DNA of 64,000 nt, from contig CM071568.1 of NCBI GenBank assembly GCA_036426205.1, positions 222,196,966 to 222,260,965 on the forward strand. Direction: 5' to 3'. Positions 46,500 through 57,989 of this stretch are shown piece by piece; the first letter of the stretch is position 1; every line of letters starts with the position of its first letter. The translations under genes and the position numbers were made by a program. Origin of the DNA: Ascaphus truei. Its lineage: Eukaryota > Chordata > Amphibia > Anura > Ascaphidae. A model generated the notes under the pieces. That model made no database searches. It saw nothing but the letters and a program-made list of their open reading frames with translations, and was not told the DNA's origin.

Positions 46500-47540
46500 A
46501 AAAAGAGTTTATTAAATATTTTGATTAAAAATAATGTGTGGTGTGTATAACGCAAATAAAAATAGACTTGGATAAGTCTATGGTACTACTCGGTTTCCCT
46601 AGGCAGAACCAGTGGTGAGCAATGCTAAACAAATGGTGTGTGCACACGTGAAGCTCAAGTAAGAGCTACCAGAGTATGAAATATCACTGCTAACAGCTGA
46701 TCACTGTATCCTGGCTAAAGTGTATACCAGTTGCAATCTGGGCTGTCCAGTGGGTATAATCACATATGAAGTGCCCTGTGTTCAGGTAGGATACCTAATG
46801 ACCAGATAGCCCGATGGTAAGTAGCTCTGAATGGGCTGAGCATACAGTATCCTGGCGTGATGGATGTTATAGTGAGAAGATCTCACTGCGCATGCGTAAT
46901 GGATGTAATGACAGTGGGATCGTAAAACCGCATGTAGTAAATCGAGGTCTGGGATTAGAGAGAGCTGCGTAGTCGGTATCCGTGGAGCCAAGTTCAGGGG
47001 TTAGAGAGGTACACGTAGTCGAGGGTATGCCGTGGTCAAGATCTAGAGATGCTTGAACTCCAGAGATTTGCAGCGGAGCACAGCTGAGGAATGGGGCCAG
47101 CTCCAGCAGTTGGAGGGTTAAAAGTAAGTATTTATTGAAACATGGTATACACGGAGGGGAGACAAAAACACACTCTGACGCATTTCAGGCTATGCAGCCC
47201 TTTTTCAAAGATTACTCTTTTTCAAAGATTACCGATGGAGTGAAGATTATGTTAGTGAGTATTACAGTTTCCCCATCATTGGATTCAAGGGGATTTCCAG
47301 ACCTGTACAGTGCAGCAGGTAAGAGTTACAATGGTCTTGTGAGGTGCCAATAGGCATTAAACAGTCCCTCACCATAAGACATTATTTCTGAGTATACACT
47401 CCTGCGTTTGCACTGGGTCCAATACCACTATAACTGTTACATTATTCACCATATCCTGTTTATCAACATATACTTATTATTGGTGTATCTCATTCGCTGG
47501 AGCGCCGCTTTTGGGATTCCATCCCACCTTTCTACCAAGA
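46500..47540 (-). mobile_element. PLE-like terminal repeat remnant
   Basis: Contains a minus-strand hammerhead-like motif at 47172-47215 and, at 47490, GGAGCGCCGCTTTTGGG, similar to PLE tails in the window. No coding remnant was found. Confidence 0.4.
47172..47215 (-). ncRNA. Hammerhead-like motif (decayed)
   Basis: Minus strand: TTTGAAAAAGGGCT-GCAT-AGCCTGAAATGCGTCAGAG. Stem II GGGCT/AGCCT is good; the CTGANGA core is reduced to TTGAAAA. Confidence 0.4.
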
Positions 47541-47679
47541 TCTAGAGATGGTTCACAAATAGGCCGGTCGATAACAAAGCAGTAACTGCAAAGCACAAGA
47601 CACTGGACAGCGCTAGGCTACAAGAGGTTATGTTGAGCACTGACTGAGTGCAGGAACAGGAAATATAAAGGAACAGGAA

Positions 47680-48005
47680 ACCAATAGCAGTGGGGGCGGA
47701 GCGGAGGTTCGGCCCCAGCGGAGACCGGAATAGGCTCACAGGAGACAAGGGAAAATTAGTGCTTGACATGCAGCTGGGGATCGTACACGATGTTACGCGT
47801 GCGGTCCGCGCGCTAGGAGGCGCGACGCGTCAGAGGAGGTGGAGTCAAGCTCCATGGCAGCAGCAGAAGAGGAGCGGGTACGCACGCCCTCCGTAACTGG
47901 AGCGGGGGTGCGGGCACGGGTCGAGAGGGTAGCGGAGGAAGCGGCAGCTGCGGTACTTTCAGGAGGTAAGGAGGGAACACGCCGCAAGGAACGTGTTCCC
48001 CGATT
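47680..48005. other. CpG-rich patch
   Basis: GC- and CpG-rich sequence (ACGCGTGCGGTCCGCGCGCT, GAGGCGCGACGCGTCAGAGG). It could be the 5' part or LTR of a retroelement. It is not placed like a promoter of GADL1. Confidence 0.4.
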
Positions 48006-48639
48006 CCTTATACCAGTGGTTTGAATGAACAAGTTAGTATTCATTATAGTAAAGGCTCCCTCATTTAATGTAGACTGTGGAGTATTTAATGATGCATTGC
48101 CAATTTCTTTTCATGTCAAACCCAAGAAGATTGCAATTGATTTCAAATACTGTAATTGAAACCAAAATTATTAAGAGCATTGGGAGAAACACCATAAACT
48201 ATTGCTTTTCAACATGTCTGAATAAGGATATTATCCTTTTGAGTAAGGCGAAGAAACTTGCAAACACCACTATTTTTAATAGACAAAAAAATAACAAAAG
48301 CTTGATAGTAGGCACATCTAAAATATTTTTTTTATAATTTATATATATATATATTAGCCATTTGGGCCTATTCACTACATTTTGATAAGTGACTTCACAC
48401 GTAATTGCACTTTTCAAGCGATTTTGTATGTGTAGCTATTCACAACGCTTCGTTAACATCGCAGAATCGTTTGAAAACATTATTTTAATGAGCGTTATCT
48501 CAAGGCGTGTGGTAGCTCTAATTTTTTTGCCAGCAACTGCTATTCCCAAAGATCCGAAACGCAAATCACGGGTTAAACACTCGCATTTTTTTCTCGCTAC
48601 GTAAAGGGTGGTGAGATAGGAATCACACTTTCCATACAG

Positions 48640-49190
48640 CAGAATTTTATTTTTACTAAATAGGATTGAATCAGGGGTCTCCGGAGCTGACCCACATTAA
48701 TTTCAGCTTTGGGGACCCCCGGCTTCAATTCTAGGTAATAAAAATAAAATTACAGCCCAGCTTTATTACCTTCGTGGCTAACCGCTAATGTATTGAAGGG
48801 GTTTAATATCAGGAAATGCTTTGTTAGTGGTAGAGGAGGTGGGTGAAGCTTGTAGGAGCCCCAGGCTGGGTGGTAGGCCTCGCAGGAAGGGTTAACCCCT
48901 TCATTACCGTAGCGGTCGTAACCGCTAAGGTAATGAAGGAGTTAACTCCTCCTTCAACCCTCCTGGTAGGTCTAACCATGCACACTAGAGCAACTACAAG
49001 CTTCACCCATTCCCTCTACCACCAACAAACTGGGTGACGCTATTTAACACCTTCATTACTTTAGCGATTAGCCACTACGGTAATAAAAGTGTGTTTTAAT
49101 TTTAATAACATATGATTGAAGCAGGGGATCTCTGGAGCTGAATCGCTTTCATTTCAGGTCTGGGGACCCCCTGCTTCCAGAGGTACACCT
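48640..49190. repeat. Two T2-core-like hairpin repeats
   Basis: GGGGTCTCCGGAGCTGA ... GGGGACCCCCGGCTTC at 48675-48730 and GGGATCTCTGGAGCTGA ... GGGGACCCCCTGCTTCC at 49127-49180 repeat the hairpin core of the MITE at 21795. Between them, CTTCATTACC(G/T)TAGCGGT occurs in both orientations (48900, 49050). Confidence 0.65.
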
Positions 49191-49360
49191 AATTTTAACG
49201 GGACAAATACCATAAAAAGTGCTTCTTACAGCTGTGGCAACTGTTCTGTATACACCCATGCAATCAAATGTCAAATATATAATATAAGTTCAGGTAAAAA
49301 TAGATACTGTATATCAATAAACAATATATGAATTGCAAAGGCAAGGGACTAGTTTACATA

Positions 49361-50529
49361 TGTAGCCAGGCCCATCTGGCTCCCCGGTCCTCCGTTTCCC
49401 CATCCCTTACCTCCCCCACGGTTGGGGCTGTTGCGTGTGGCGATGGGCTGGCCGGCGGCTCCCGTTGCAGGGCGCCGCCATGTTTGCTATGCTCGCGCAT
49501 GTGCAGAACAGTGGCGGCGACCATTACAAAGTCGCGCATGCGCAGTGGAGCAGGCGCACGTGACGCCAATGGTAAAGAGGTCTACAATACCCAGCAGCCA
49601 CTGGGGCTGCTAACCACGTGACATCAGGGAGCCAATCGCGCGGCCAGATCTCCTGCAAGGAGATAGATACATTTGGCACGCTCAGGAAGAACAGTCAGTC
49701 GGTGCTGGGACAGAGTAAGGGTAGGGTGTGCAAGAACAGGGAGCAGGTGGTCTCTGTACTAGGCCAAAAATCCCCCTTAGGCCCCAGCTAGGTTCCGACT
49801 CCCCTCAGCTTGTGATTGCTGCAGGGACCGCCCCATAGGATAGGGACACGGTCCTGTAAAGCCAGCTTAAGTGAGGGTTACAGCCAGGAAGCGTGGATAT
49901 CCTGGTAACTGGTGACAAAGGTGAATCACTCTCTGCAGCCAGCAGAGATAAGAGACATTCCAAAGGTGGATCACTCCATGCGGGAGCCATCCACCGTAGA
50001 GGTGGATCACATTGTGGGATCACCCTTCTGGATCAGGGATCCCAAGTACAGCATCTGCGCGTCCGAGTGTGGACACACCCAGCAAGTACCTTCCTCACAA
50101 CACGTGCACCAACCATCTAGTCAAATTACTGGGAAGCGCTGTCTCATACTTGGGTGGGCTTGGGACTCTCGGGTACACGATGTTGGGAATAAGGTGTGGG
50201 GTTATGGCCCTGTGAGGCCCAGTGTTACATGGTGACACTATTGTTACATGGTTATTGTTCTGCAAGCATATAGTAAACTGTTTTCCATAACCTGGTGCAT
50301 GTGGTTACTGTATGTGGGTCCTGTGTCAGGGATTATTCTACACTCTAGAATCCTGCACAGGTGGAAGCGCTGTGAGTATCGTTCCAGGATACACCCCAGG
50401 TTCCCATCAGTGGAGGCTCAGGCCTCCTGTGAGCCTAACAAGTATTGCATAAGACACAGTAATACATATAAATTCCCCACACATGGTCCCTATCTGCGAT
50501 TGGGGGTGGGGGGGCATAGGTGCGCTACA
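49361..50529 (+). mobile_element. Solo LTR-like element, 1.17 kb
   Basis: Ends TGTAGCC and GCGCTACA form an inverted repeat, and CATA flanks both sides (49357-49360 and 50530-50533). The first 300 bp are CpG-rich with GCGCATG(C/T)GCAG motifs. Strand is assumed from the TG start, because no clear AATAAA was located. Confidence 0.65.
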
Positions 50530-50883
50530 CATATTATACTATGCTAGTCCAAAATATAATGTTGGGATGACCAACAGCAAGTTACATGAATGTATTAAAA
50601 CTCAACTTAGAGACATTCAAGGAAATAATGCTTGTTCTAAGAGTTCTGATTCCAAACATAATTTAATGTGTATAGTCAAAATAGTGCCAAGTTTTATTAT
50701 ATAGAAATTGACCAGATTAAGTTGGGAGTCTGGGACTAAATTGGAATGATTTCACTGTGACGTAGACCACCCAAGACAATTAAGAAAGAATGGACATGAC
50801 TGGAGGTTCCCTTTAAGATGATGGGGTTAATGGGCGATTAGTAAATTAGGAACGGCAAGTGAGGGATGTGGGAGTTAGTCGGT

Positions 50884-51337
50884 TTAAAGCAACAGTCCAA
50901 GCTGCATTTTTTTCCCTTTAATATTGTATGTGTATCAATACAATCCACACAATGATAAATAATAAGCTAAATTGCCGATTTATCCATTCTCCTGTAATCG
51001 ATTGGCGAAGATTCGGCTCTGGGGTTCACTAAATGGCTGTCCGTACAGCAGAAGAGGACCAAAGATGTAAAGTTCTGTGGGGAAGATCATTTGACCAGTC
51101 ACTAGATACAGTTGGTGCACTGCTAGAGAGAGGGCAGGGCTCAAAAAGAGGTGTGCCAGAGCCTGTTTCAGAAGAGGAATGGAATGTGACTTTGTAAATG
51201 GTTACTATAGAAACAAAAACATGCTTGTTACATATTACATTAAAAATGTCATTCAGAGATGTTTAAAAAAATGCAACAAGTATTTTTTCATAGTAAAAAA
51301 AAAACCATGTAGGTTATTGCTTGGTCTGCAGCTTTAA
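50884..51337. mobile_element. Kolobok/T2-like MITE
   Basis: 454 bp between TTAA sites. The ends TTAAAGCAACAGTCCAAGC and, on the minus strand, TTAAAGCTGCAGACCAAGC match as imperfect inverted repeats. Confidence 0.65.
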
Positions 51338-51941
51338 AAAAGCACAATTGAGGGTAGCACTTAACTGATCCAGAAGCTGGAAATTCATAAGCTGGAAGTT
51401 TGTATGCTGCCTGAATCTGTGAAACTGACAGAAAGGACTGAAGTTGCTGCCAGCCAAAGGCCTCTCAAGCATGCAGTGAGACATCCCTTCTCTCTGAGGC
51501 TGACCTCTTGAAGGTCATACCAGCAGGAGCCCTCCAGTTTGGGGGCATCCTGGCTCCATGCAGCCATACAAGCAGCAGAGGGAGAAGTCAGTCCTCTGGA
51601 GGTAGGCGGGCCTGTGCTTCCCCAGGGGAGAAGGAGGAGCATTCAGGCCTAAGCCCTGTGGCTGCCTCAGAGCAGGAGTGGGAAATGGTAGTCTGCACCC
51701 CCGGAGCGACTGTCGCTTGATAGGGGAAGGCAACAAGAACTCGGTCAGAGGACCAGATGCCAGGCAAAAGATGGCAGCAAGGCCCTCGGATGCTATCCAG
51801 CCAAGAAGAATTCAAGGCATCAGCAGGCCAGGGGGACAGCTGGGAGCAGCAGGGGTAAAATAAAGTGGGAGATTCTTGGGGGAAGGAGGGAGAGGGGTCT
51901 TGCAGGGAGAAATGGTAGGCTGAGGAGGGATATTAGAGGAT

Positions 51942-52915
51942 GTGTTGTCTCAGGGTGAGGAGGAGGATTGGGAACCTGAAAGGGAAAGGGGGAAAGAGGA
52001 AAGAAGGGGCTGTATTTCCATAATGCAGGGTAAAGTACCAGCGTTGGATGGCGGTTTGACACTCCTCCAACAGGGAAAAGCTGCTATCAGTAGCAGTAGC
52101 GGAAGGTGCAGCCACAAGTGGTGTAGCAGAGGCTCCAGCAGCACTGAGCCAGGGTAGATAGAGATGGGGAAAAGCACGTAATTGGTGGAGTACAGGTGGG
52201 ACCATTTAGAGGCAGTTTGGGGAGTTATTAGCATTAACAGACATGATAGATGGATATACAGAGTGAGGGTGGATAGAAGGGGTGCTAGTGCAAAGGGAAA
52301 TAATATATCCGTGTGGGGAGCTGGGGAATGGGTAGCCGGGTCTGTCTGTTGGTGTGTTTTTCACCAGGGGAACATTTGGAGCCAGGATGTTCCCTAACCT
52401 TACCCCTATCCCAAAAACCCTTAACTTTAACACTTTACCATAGTCATTAACCCCTTGCTTCTTACCCCAAACACCCCTCCACCCACCCTCCATAGCATAA
52501 CACCATACAATAAAATCACCTAATCCTAACGCTAATCTATTCCTGAGGCAGCTTGCGGTGAGGCATCCCTACCCATGGGTACTAGGGAAAGGTATGGGGT
52601 TGGAGGCGTTGCAGATATAGGGGCTATTAGTGCAATTGGAGCAGCAAAGGTTGTAGGCAGAGGAGTGGCAACAGTTGGGGGGGGGGCAAGACAATTACAG
52701 AGGAGGCATTGAAGGCATTATCAGATATTAGTTTATATAGGGAGTTGTATGTAGTGAGGTCAAATCCCATTGGAATACATCTCCCAGTAGCAATAAAAGA
52801 AAAGATATGGTCTGTGGAGTATGTTGAGATTGAACACTATAACCAAGTTATAAGAACTTCATGGTGGAGGCTAGAGAATAGATGGATGATAGGGAGAAGC
52901 AGCAAGTGGAAGTAA
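51942..52915 (+). pseudogene. DIRS-like gag remnant
   Basis: Open stretches include EEDWEPERERGKEERRGCIS near 51955 and, from about 52709, EALKALSDISLYRELYVV, then HLPVAIKEKIWSVEYVEIEH. The last resembles the 'vp..ireKIw.gEyVdi' motif common in vertebrate DIRS gag proteins. Frames are interrupted and a G-run lies at 52678-52687. Confidence 0.5.
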
Positions 52916-53246
52916 TAAGGGCAAAGTTAAAGTAGGAGGTAGCATTATAATTAGTTTATGGCTCACAGAGCTGGTTGGCAGTGTTGAACCAGAGGTGAGG
53001 TGTCAGCCTTCTAATACACTCTTTAATAAAGAGAGAAGGCCATAGCTAACACAATGATGTCTGCATTGAATAAACCTTTCCTCTAAGTAGTATAACCAAC
53101 AATTACATCTGATTAAATTGAGCTGGGACTGAAGTAGCAGATGCTTACCCATCACCATGGCGATGATCGGATATTAAAACAACATCTAGCTGAGAGGCGG
53201 GCAACCTGTGAAGAAGCATTCACTAATGTGAAATGTACGTCGGTGC

Positions 53247-53501
53247 GTGTCACCAAGAGGTCGCAGCTGGGTTATTAGGCCCATTTCAGGAAAGGGGGCG
53301 TATTGCATTAGTTGGATTACTTTTTTTTTCGTAGGGCCGGGTGGTTCTGAAATGTGTGAATTTTTGGTGCAATATTTTGGGGAAATGGCAAAGAATTTTT
53401 GGGTTCCTTTGGTAGTGGATAAATCAAAGGCACTTGCAACCACGATTTGTTATTTAGGCTTTCACTCAGTAAATACTGTAATGGGTTCATGTCACCTATA
53501 G
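53247..53501 (+). pseudogene. DIRS-like reverse transcriptase fragment
   Basis: An open frame of 84 codons covers the end of the RT palm: YCISWITFFFVGPGGSEMCE corresponds to the Y(L/V)DD-F(L/F)FVGP-GS region of DIRS RTs, with the catalytic aspartates lost (SWIT). FWVPLVVDKSKALATTICYL GF corresponds to the 'GVPLa.dKt.gP...l.fLGi' primer-grip region. The missing DD makes it inactive. Confidence 0.8.
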
Positions 53502-53509
53502 AAACATTG

Positions 53510-53945
53510 AAAGGACTAAGGGAGAAGATTATGGCAACCAGGGTGACCAGGACAACTTCAGTCAGCTAGGCAATCGTGATTTTGCCTGTAGACTAATGAA
53601 AATGGGCAGAGGTTTTAATAGATGGTTGGCACAGACTTCAGTAGTGGTCAAGAAGACACACCATTTCATGCGGGTTTCTAAAGCAGGCAGGAATGATCTA
53701 GCAGTATGGGAAGGGTTTTGGAATCTTAAAATGGGAGAAACACAGTGACTTCAACTTCATGTATCCCATGCAGGGATTTAACTTTCACAGATGTGTCAGG
53801 ATCTTAGGGGTTTTGGTGCTTGTTTCCAGTGCATATAGTGTATGGAAAGGTGGCCTCAGGTAAGGTTGAAATTGGGCCTCGTCAGATAACTAACATTCGC
53901 ATAGTTGTTTCAAGTGTGGTAGCAGTAGAGCTATGTGGGTTTTTT
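53510..53945 (+). pseudogene. DIRS-like RNase H region, part 1
   Basis: Frames carry DFACRLMKMGRGFNRWL, then KKTHHFMRVSKAGRNDLAVW, matching the connection segment of DIRS RT-RNase H ('FACRvipmGR.f.rrl', 'hh.irl....r.DL.vW'). INFHRCVRI/FTDVSGS.G follows, the 'FTDASGs.GfGa' RNase H motif. It is cut at 53946 by the PLE insertion. Confidence 0.75.
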
Positions 53946-54066
53946 GCTGAAGAATAAGAGAAGACGCCTCACAAGGAGGAAACACGCGATGCACCGCCGT
54001 CAGAACAAATGGGAGGCTGGTCAGCTGACTGTGAAAAAAACTTTATTGCTCCCAATGTAGAGCTAG

Positions 54067-54112
54067 CACACTTTGACGCGTTTCAGCCAATTGGCCTTTG
54101 TCAAAAAGTGAA
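54067..54112 (-). ncRNA. Hammerhead-like motif in PLE insertion, left
   Basis: Minus strand: stem I CACTTT, core TTGACAA, stem II around AGGCC-AATT-GGCT, GAAACGCGTC, stem I return AAAGTG. Stems are good, the core differs from CTGANGA at two conserved positions. Confidence 0.5.
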
Positions 54113-54234
54113 TAGCAGCTCGCAGACCGCACATGATATAGCGTTTTCAATCATCTACACCTGTCACTCGTCACCAAGGTGAAGAGCCGGTAGATGATTG
54201 AACAACGCTATATATGTGCGGTCTGCGAGTAGCT

Positions 54235-54282
54235 GATTCACTTTTTGAAGGCCAATTGGCTGAAACGCGTCAAAGTGTGCTT
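54235..54282 (+). ncRNA. Hammerhead-like motif in PLE insertion, right
   Basis: Plus strand: CACTTT, TTGAAGGCC-AATT-GGCTGAAACGCGTC, AAAGTG. It has lost a few core bases compared with the left copy (TTGAAGG for TTGACAAAGG). Confidence 0.5.
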
Positions 54283-54654
54283 GTGAGGCGTCTTCTCCTA
54301 TCTGCCATTTTCGGTCGCACGCCGGGTTGCTGGAGCAGAGACCACTCAACACACTGCCGGTCATTGACCGCCCTCACGACGGACGAGTCGTTCGAGGGTT
54401 GGCGGTGCTACACACCGAGACATCCATCACGGGCACGGCATCTACAGCTGGTCAAGGGTGAGTCTCATAACATGTCATTATAGTGCTCTTGGGGAGCCAC
54501 ATCATTGCTAGAGACCTTGGTGCCCTGTCAGCTTTGCCCTATGCCTACAACTCATACTTGGAAGAGATATTTCTCCAGCAACTTTTATACATTTCTGAGC
54601 ACCTATATTGGTGCATCCCTGCACCTATGTTTTTCTTATGCTGAAGAATAAGAG

Positions 54655-54840
54655 GCTACTATTTTGCTCAAACAATATGGGAGTGTGGCAGTGAACACAG
54701 TATGTAGCCAAGTCTCCCAAGGCTACTAATTCTCTGGCTCCTCCAGCACAGTATGTCCCAGAAAAGTACGGGCCGTGTTATGAGTAAATCCTTCAGGGCC
54801 TGTGAATGTTATCATATGTATATTAGTTGATACAGTTCAG
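54655..54840 (+). pseudogene. DIRS-like RNase H region, part 2
   Basis: Continues the RNase H segment after the PLE insertion: ATILLKQYGSVAVNTVCSQ corresponds to the 'r.v.fwsDNmaVv.aiN' stretch. The frame is broken by stops and indels. Confidence 0.5.
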
Positions 54841-54899
54841 GAGTAGCCTGGTATTACCAGGTGGGCCTATGACTGATAGGAGGCCAGCTTACAAGCCAC

Positions 54900-55690
54900 T
54901 TCTTTATTACCTATGCATATTATTTCTAACAGTGTTATATACACGTTTTTAAGTTATTGCTCAATTTTTTTTATCGTTTGTTTGTTTTAATTGTTTGTCC
55001 ATTTAAGGACTGATTAAAGTTTTCTTTGTTTTATTTTTTTTTCAGCTGACACTCAGGGCCTATGGGGTTGACATAGCGTCAGTGCGAACTGTTCCTGGGT
55101 CGCGCCGATGATGTCACTCCTGGCAATGAGTGGTCGAAAAGGCAATCATAAAAGTGTTTGTATTCTATGTGTAACTCACAGCTTGGTAAAGTCCTCATGG
55201 ACAAAATGTGTAAGTGCGTTTTTTTCCTCCATTGTGAGCTAAATTCAATAAATATATTTATCGATAGCTGGAGTTGCCCTGGAATTGTTTATTTTTTCAT
55301 CCTGACTGTGCTCCTGCATCTATTTGAATCTTCTGACCTTACCATCAAGGACTGCACGCCCTGGAGTGACTGGGCTGTCCTGGCATGATACTGACAGGTA
55401 ACGGTCAATAGCCCTTAATATATTACCTTATGCTAGTACTTGATTATATTATACATTATTTCCCTGGGAGGAAAGTATCAAAGGCCATTCAGTGTGGTTG
55501 TCAGGTGGACACCATTAGGTCTCTATTTCCCCTGGGTCATTTCATGCATGGACTGCTTTATTGTGGACATTTATACAGCACCCTGGACAATTATCGAGTC
55601 AATTTGATTATTCACACAGAGCATACATGTGATTTGTGAGCGCCATTCACCATCCATCTCTACTATCCAGAAACATAGTCTTTAAGACAA
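54900..55690. other. Probable foreign DNA within DIRS-like element
   Basis: AT-rich sequence with no DIRS similarity that I recognise, between the RNase H part and the next DIRS-like block. 55025-55160 has a short GC-richer patch (GGGTCGCGCCGATGATGTCA). It may be another PLE-type insertion, but no target duplication was identified. Confidence 0.35.
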
Positions 55691-55739
55691 GGCATGTGCC
55701 AGGGATAAAATGGTATTAATAATTCATTTTCTCGTGTTT

Positions 55740-55930
55740 AGATTGATGTGTTCAGGAATCTGGTTTCAGGAGAAGGGGCAGAAGGGAGCAGGTGTCCGGA
55801 GCATTTGTGGGGATTGGGTTTGGAAAAGCCATGAGGTGGCTGAAGTAATCCCTGGTTCTGGCAACATGGAATGTCTATGTGAGGGCATTAGAAGAATAGC
55901 AAATGCTTCCAGAAAATCAGGTTGAAGGAC
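55740..55930 (+). pseudogene. Possible SGNH-like hydrolase remnant of DIRS element
   Basis: Pieces such as SGIWFQEKGQKGAGVRS and PWFWQHGMSM suggest the hydrolase-like domain found in some vertebrate DIRS-like elements between RNase H and recombinase. The match is weak and frame-shifted. Confidence 0.3.
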
Positions 55931-56464
55931 AAGAGGAAGAGGAGCAGGTGGACACAATGCTATTACTCTTAATGGATATGGGTGCGTCCACCAGAGTGAT
56001 GGACAAAAATTTGGCAGGGATATAAATACTTTTTTTAAGCTATTAGACTGGAGGAATTTGACAAAACATTTTTGGTTAGTAGAATGTTGAAGGGTTGGAG
56101 GAGGAGGAGTACAACAAAGTACATGGATGTGTATCCAGGGTTATTAAGAGAAGTAATGGGTTCATTAGAGGTAGTTTTTTTTCTAGTTTCGAGAGCATCC
56201 TGTTTATAATGACCTTAATATTAGGTTTTTTTTTTAGCTTTGAGAGTGGTGGAACTGGTGACTGGATCCAAGGTTAAATTGGGCGGTTTGCAGGAAGGAG
56301 ATGTGATATTTGGTAATAGGACATTGACATTTTCACTGCAGGTCTTTACAGACCAGCAAGCAAAAGGGTTATGGTCAAGTGTGGCGAGGTTAAGGGGATG
56401 AACTATATGCCCCTGTGAGTGTGTTAACAGGTACATGGAGATACGGTAAAAAATAGGAGGGTTC

Positions 56465-56690
56465 TTTAAAGGTTAATGAGGACACCTCTCCAATGAGCTG
56501 CTATCAGTTTGTGAAAGGTTTAAGGTTGGGGCTGGCTCAGATAGGGAGGGATCCATCCTTATATTGTTCACCCTTGTTCAGGATTGGTGCGGGAACTGAG
56601 GCAGCGAGGCTGGGGTTAAGGAAGGAGGTCATGTAACAAGACACCTGGTGGGTTATTTACATTCCACACCAGTTCCAATGTTAAAATGAA
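56465..56690 (+). pseudogene. DIRS-like tyrosine recombinase C-terminus
   Basis: SCYQFVKGLRLGLAQIG, then FRIGAGTEAARLGLRKEVM with a stop, and W..IYIPHQF. This corresponds to the 'yqf...l..al...G', 'sHSfRIGAaT.aa..G' and 'gRW.s..y..YIR' blocks of DIRS recombinases, including the catalytic Arg of box II. The usual His-Ser before FRIG is altered to SPLFRIG, and a stop follows. Confidence 0.75.
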
Positions 56691-56699
56691 CGAAGAAAG

Positions 56700-57415
56700 T
56701 GTTTTAAACACGTATTATTGGAATTATATGTTCCCTTTTACATTATACTAATACATATTTTGTATTGTCTACTTAATATATCAACATGGCAATATGGTAT
56801 TTGGGGATAGAAAAGTGGCCATTTCCACCTTAGGAGAAATCCTAATTGTTATAATGTAATTTGGGTTACACTAACACCCTAGATTCTGCAAAGTGGCTTT
56901 ATTATGGGTGGCTGACAATATTATGCTAAGGAAACATGTCGTTTTTTAAATTATGGTTCACCAATTTTTTTTAAATAACATTTTAAAATGTTTTTATTTT
57001 TAACTGAACATTGGTCAAGGTGCTTTATAATTGCTTTTTCAACTTTTATTTTTAATGAGCACAATGTGATTAAACTTTATCATCTTATACATCAGAATCC
57101 ACAATTTAGTAAATGGGACACGTGAGACTGTGCCAACTGTTTATCATTAGATTTGCTGAGATCAGAAAATGGAATTCACTTATTTATTTTTTTACATCAC
57201 ACATGGGAAAGTTGCACTGATCCAAGTAAAAGTTGATAAATCAGATTGCTCATGTTAGTATTGCCTATAATATTAACTGCACACAAAATGGTTCTGCTCT
57301 CCCTTTCTGTATATAATGTGCTTATATAGATGTAGTCAATGTGCTTCGAACCAACATGCCCCATGCAGCACCAAAAACAGTCAATTTTGTACTGTTTTGC
57401 GACCCAGGAGGAGTA
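56700..57415. other. AT-rich DNA, nothing recognised
   Basis: T- and A-rich stretch with no exon or repeat identified. Confidence 0.5.
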
Positions 57416-57417
57416 AC

Positions 57418-57830
57418 TCTGCGGGGGTCAATGCTTCTGAATGGGACCGCGTAGCATTAATCCTCCCATGCCAGACAGTCTGGAAGAGCTGCGCAGAGGA
57501 GTCCCAGAGAGAAGCAGTCTCTCTAAGCAGTTCTGAAGGTAAGGGAGGCAGTGTGAAGCAGTCTCATGTCCTCTTCAACCCCCTTAATAACAAAGATAAC
57601 CGAACATGGTCCTATAGTATTCCCCTTTATGATATAGATATCCATATTTGGGCATCTACATCAATGGGCTGGACACAGACTGGAGACTGCTTCTCACTGC
57701 CGCACTTTCAAAGTTGCTCTGTGGGGACACATAGAGGGACAGCTTCTGTCCCTCTGCACAGCTCTTCCAGACTGTCTGATGGCTTGGGTGGATTAACACT
57801 GCGGGGCTCCCATTCAGAAATAGACACACG
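57418..57830. repeat. Foldback repeat
   Basis: Inverted arms: CCAGACAGTCTGGAAGAGCT at about 57471 and AGCTCTTCCAGACTGTCTGA at about 57761; also CTTCTGAATGGGA / TCCCATTCAGAA and GAGAAGCAGTCTCT / GAGACTGCTTCTC. A 222-codon ORF (57316-57984) runs through it, but the arms explain its sequence and no domain is visible. Confidence 0.75.
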
Positions 57831-57989
57831 CAATGTTAATCCTTCCACGCCACTTTCTGTTTTCGAGGCTGTAATCGGGCTGGTGGCCGCGCCGTGCGTG
57901 ATTGTGGCATCAGAAAACAGGCTAATCTGTGTAAGAGGATGTGCAGTTGGGAAACTGCACCTCACTACACAGCATAATAAATAACCATA

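Larger units (their letters stand above)
53946..54654. mobile_element. PLE insertion, head-to-head terminal repeats, 16-bp TSD
   Basis: The insertion (53962-54638) is flanked by TGCTGAAGAATAAGAG at 53946-53961 and 54639-54654. It consists only of a minus-oriented terminal-repeat piece (53962 to about 54175) and a plus-oriented one (about 54180-54638) joined as an inverted repeat. Each has a hammerhead-like motif. No coding sequence remains. The host DIRS frame resumes after the second duplicate. Confidence 0.85.
51880..56690 (+). mobile_element. DIRS-like retroelement, decayed
   Basis: Domains occur in order on the plus strand: a gag-like region (51940-52910), an RT palm end (53265-53500), RNase H region (53510-53945, continued at 54655), and a tyrosine recombinase end (56465-56690). 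Use of a tyrosine recombinase instead of a DDE integrase is the mark of DIRS elements. The element is interrupted by a 677-bp PLE insertion with a 16-bp duplication, and 54900-55690 probably holds further foreign DNA. Terminal repeats were not delimited. All frames are broken. Confidence 0.75.

Noticed and set aside
57316..57984. 222-codon plus-strand ORF
   Set aside because: It runs through a foldback repeat, so its length comes from the inverted arms. No domain, signal peptide or splice context is visible.
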